Positions 45,990-47,775 of a DNA stretch of 47,775 nucleotides are shown piece after piece. The translations under genes and the position numbers were made by a program. Where the stretch lies: assembly GCA_027345405.1 (NCBI GenBank), contig DAHWID010000003.1, positions 1-47,775 on the forward strand, read 5' to 3'. Below the pieces are notes generated by a model. It was not told the DNA's origin and searched no databases. It was given only the letters and a program-made list of their open reading frames with translations. Numbering within the stretch: the first letter of the stretch is position 1; each line of letters begins with the position of its first letter. The stretch comes from Candidatus Saccharimonadota bacterium. GTDB taxonomy: Bacteria > Patescibacteriota > Saccharimonadia > Saccharimonadales > UBA4665.

Positions 45990-47297
45990 ATGAAACTATC
46001 GACTCAACCATATAAAGGTGCGCGCGATTTTTATCCTGAAGATTTAAGTATTCGTAAGTATCTATTTGATGTCATTCGCCTTGTTGTTGAATCGTATGGA
46101 TACGAGGAATATGATGCGCCACTTATTGAGCCTATCGAGCTATATCAGGCAAAAAGTGGATCAGAAATTGTTGCTGACCAAACTTACCGGTTTTTGGATA
46201 GGGGAAACCGAGAAGTTGCCATACGACCGGAGATGACGCCTAGTGTCAGCCGAATGGTTGCGGCGCGCCGCCAGCAGCTAGCCTATCCATTGCGTTGGTA
46301 TTCGATACCCAACTTATGGCGTTATGAAAGACCACAGCGAGGACGTTTTCGAGAGCACTGGCAGCTAAATGTCGACATCTTTGGCATTGCTTCAATTGCG
46401 GCCGAGCTTGAATTGATCCAAATTACTGACAATATATTAAGAGCTTTTGGTGGAAAACCTACAATGTTTCGCATAAAGATAAATCATCGGCAGCTATTAA
46501 ACCTATTATTTACTGATTACCTAGGATTAAATCCAATGCAATCGATAGCTATGGCTAGTTTAATCGATCGCAGTCAAAAGATGGTGCGCAGCGAATTTAT
46601 CGAACAGATAGATAAAATATTAACAGCCGATCAGAAGCGAAAGTCGACTACTGAAAAGTTACTTAACGTTATAAATAGTGATTCGCTAGATAAACTTCCT
46701 CCATTATTAAAAAATAGTGAACCAGCTAAACAGCTAAGACAACTGATAGAGGCATGCTCTGAGCTTTCGATTGGAAACGTGGACTTTAGCTTATCTATTG
46801 TCAGGGGGTTTGACTACTATAGCGGATTGGTTTTTGAGCTGTTTGATGCGTCGGTCGAAAACAGCCGTTCGATGCTTGGAGGAGGACGCTACGACGGTCT
46901 GGTCGGCTTGTTCGGTGTAGAAAACGTACCAACGGCCGGATTTGGCCTGGGTGACGCCACTTTAATTAATTTTCTTAAGCTTCACGGTTTGATGCCCGAC
47001 GTGGAATCCTTGACGCAGATCTATATAGTCGTAATAGGCGAGCTCACTCTAGAAGCGATGAAAACCGCCAACACGTTGCGTCGTGCAGGCTTAAAGGTGG
47101 CTGTTGATTTGTCATCAAAAAAGCTTGGTGAACAAATCAAAACAGCAGCTAAAAAAGGAATCCGTTACGTTCTGATTATCGGCGAAAACGAGATTAAATC
47201 ACAGCAATTTACATTTCGCGATTTAATTGCCTCTAATGAAGTTAAGTTGTCCTTAGTAAAGATCGAAAAACTGGTTAAAGCATCTACTTTAAAATGA
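45990..47297 (+). CDS. hisS: Histidyl-tRNA synthetase
   Basis: 'GARDFYPEDLSIRKYLFDVIR', motif 2 'RWYSIPNLWRYERPQRGRFREHWQLNVDIFG', 'SIVRGFDYYSGLVFE', 'GGGRYDGLVGLFG'. Confidence 0.97.
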   Translation: MKLSTQPYKGARDFYPEDLSIRKYLFDVIRLVVESYGYEEYDAPLIEPIELYQAKSGSEIVADQTYRFLDRGNREVAIRPEMTPSVSRMVAARRQQLAYPLRWYSIPNLWRYERPQRGRFREHWQLNVDIFGIASIAAELELIQITDNILRAFGGKPTMFRIKINHRQLLNLLFTDYLGLNPMQSIAMASLIDRSQKMVRSEFIEQIDKILTADQKRKSTTEKLLNVINSDSLDKLPPLLKNSEPAKQLRQLIEACSELSIGNVDFSLSIVRGFDYYSGLVFELFDASVENSRSMLGGGRYDGLVGLFGVENVPTAGFGLGDATLINFLKLHGLMPDVESLTQIYIVVIGELTLEAMKTANTLRRAGLKVAVDLSSKKLGEQIKTAAKKGIRYVLIIGENEIKSQQFTFRDLIASNEVKLSLVKIEKLVKASTLK

Positions 47298-47342
47298 CGG
47301 CTTATTGGCCTTAGGCTAAGGTAATGATAGAATTAACACCTA

Positions 47343-47775
47343 ATGCGTAGTCATATTGAATATATCGAACCCACAAAAGCAAAAGCAACCATTGAAGCTG
47401 ATGCAAGTGATTTAGCGATGGCTAAACAATCTGCCATTACTAGTTTAGCTCACAACATTAAGGTGCCTGGGTTCAGGCAAGGTAAAGCTCCGGCATCAGT
47501 TTCCGAAAAATACGTAGATAATCAACAGCTAGCTGAAGAAACGTTACAAGTAGGGCTAAATGATCTATACCAAAAAACATTAATTAACTCTAAGATTAGG
47601 CCTGTTAGCCAGCCGCAAATAGAGGTTAAACGTTATGTACCAAATGAATCTTTAGAATTTGAGGCAGTGGTTGAAGTTGTGGGCAAAATTAAACTAGGTC
47701 CATATAAGGGATTGAAAATTAAACGAGATAAACCGGTAGTTACGGCTAAAGAGATAAAGGAAACATTAGAAAGAC
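47343..47775 (+). CDS. tig: Trigger factor, N-terminal part (truncated by window end)
   Basis: My translation from ATG 47343: MRSHIEYIEPTKAKATIEADASDLAMAKQSAITSLAHNIKVPGFRQGKAPASV..., with the 'VPGFRxGKAP' ribosome-binding signature. Open to window end; absent from the ORF track. Confidence 0.93.
   Translation, partial: MRSHIEYIEPTKAKATIEADASDLAMAKQSAITSLAHNIKVPGFRQGKAPASVSEKYVDNQQLAEETLQVGLNDLYQKTLINSKIRPVSQPQIEVKRYVPNESLEFEAVVEVVGKIKLGPYKGLKIKRDKPVVTAKEIKETLER

Noticed and set aside
45700-46011. 103-aa minus-strand ORF
   Set aside because: Reads through the tRNA-Leu gene on the opposite strand; spurious.
1-47775. Alternative genetic code (UGA = Gly, as in Gracilibacteria/SR1)
   Set aside because: Conserved genes end naturally at TGA (gatA, the intervening ORF, nusA, clpC) and no in-frame TGA interrupts core genes.
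1-47775. CRISPR arrays, insertion sequences, prophage, toxin-antitoxin or restriction-modification systems
   Set aside because: No spaced direct repeats, transposase/integrase motifs or methylase motifs apart from housekeeping RNA methyltransferases (RsmD, TrmH-like) were seen.

Overview
The window is a gene-dense chromosomal segment with 46 supported protein genes (44 complete, plus truncated pheT and tig at the two edges) and one tRNA-Leu(UAG). It contains no rRNA, CRISPR array, transposase, integrase or phage signal. TGA is used as an ordinary stop (e.g. gatA and the gatA-gatB intervening gene), so the standard bacterial code applies. Gene content and style (split transketolase next to gap/rpiB/rpe/fba, gatCAB with an inserted small membrane gene, PilB-type ATPase, large class A PBP, many small lineage-type hypotheticals, very short intergenic gaps) fit a reduced-genome Patescibacteria/CPR bacterium, probably Saccharibacteria-like. 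That placement is inference and was not tested by search. Most of the window is housekeeping. The observations most worth a second look are: (1) a perfect CIRCE operator on a clpC promoter, followed by a structured leader with a possible uORF; (2) a canonical promoter followed at once by an intrinsic terminator just upstream of nusA; (3) five of five convergent gene junctions that overlap or are no more than 9 bp apart; (4) recurrent -10 elements only 6-13 nt from ATG (putative leaderless or ultra-short-leader mRNAs); (5) a membrane protein translationally coupled inside gatCAB; (6) a YtxG/YtxH-like envelope pair; (7) a zincin-like protein in which the first His of HExxH appears replaced by Tyr; and (8) a His-rich protein of possible PLC/P1-nuclease fold. 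I did not find a convincing new defence or mobile system.
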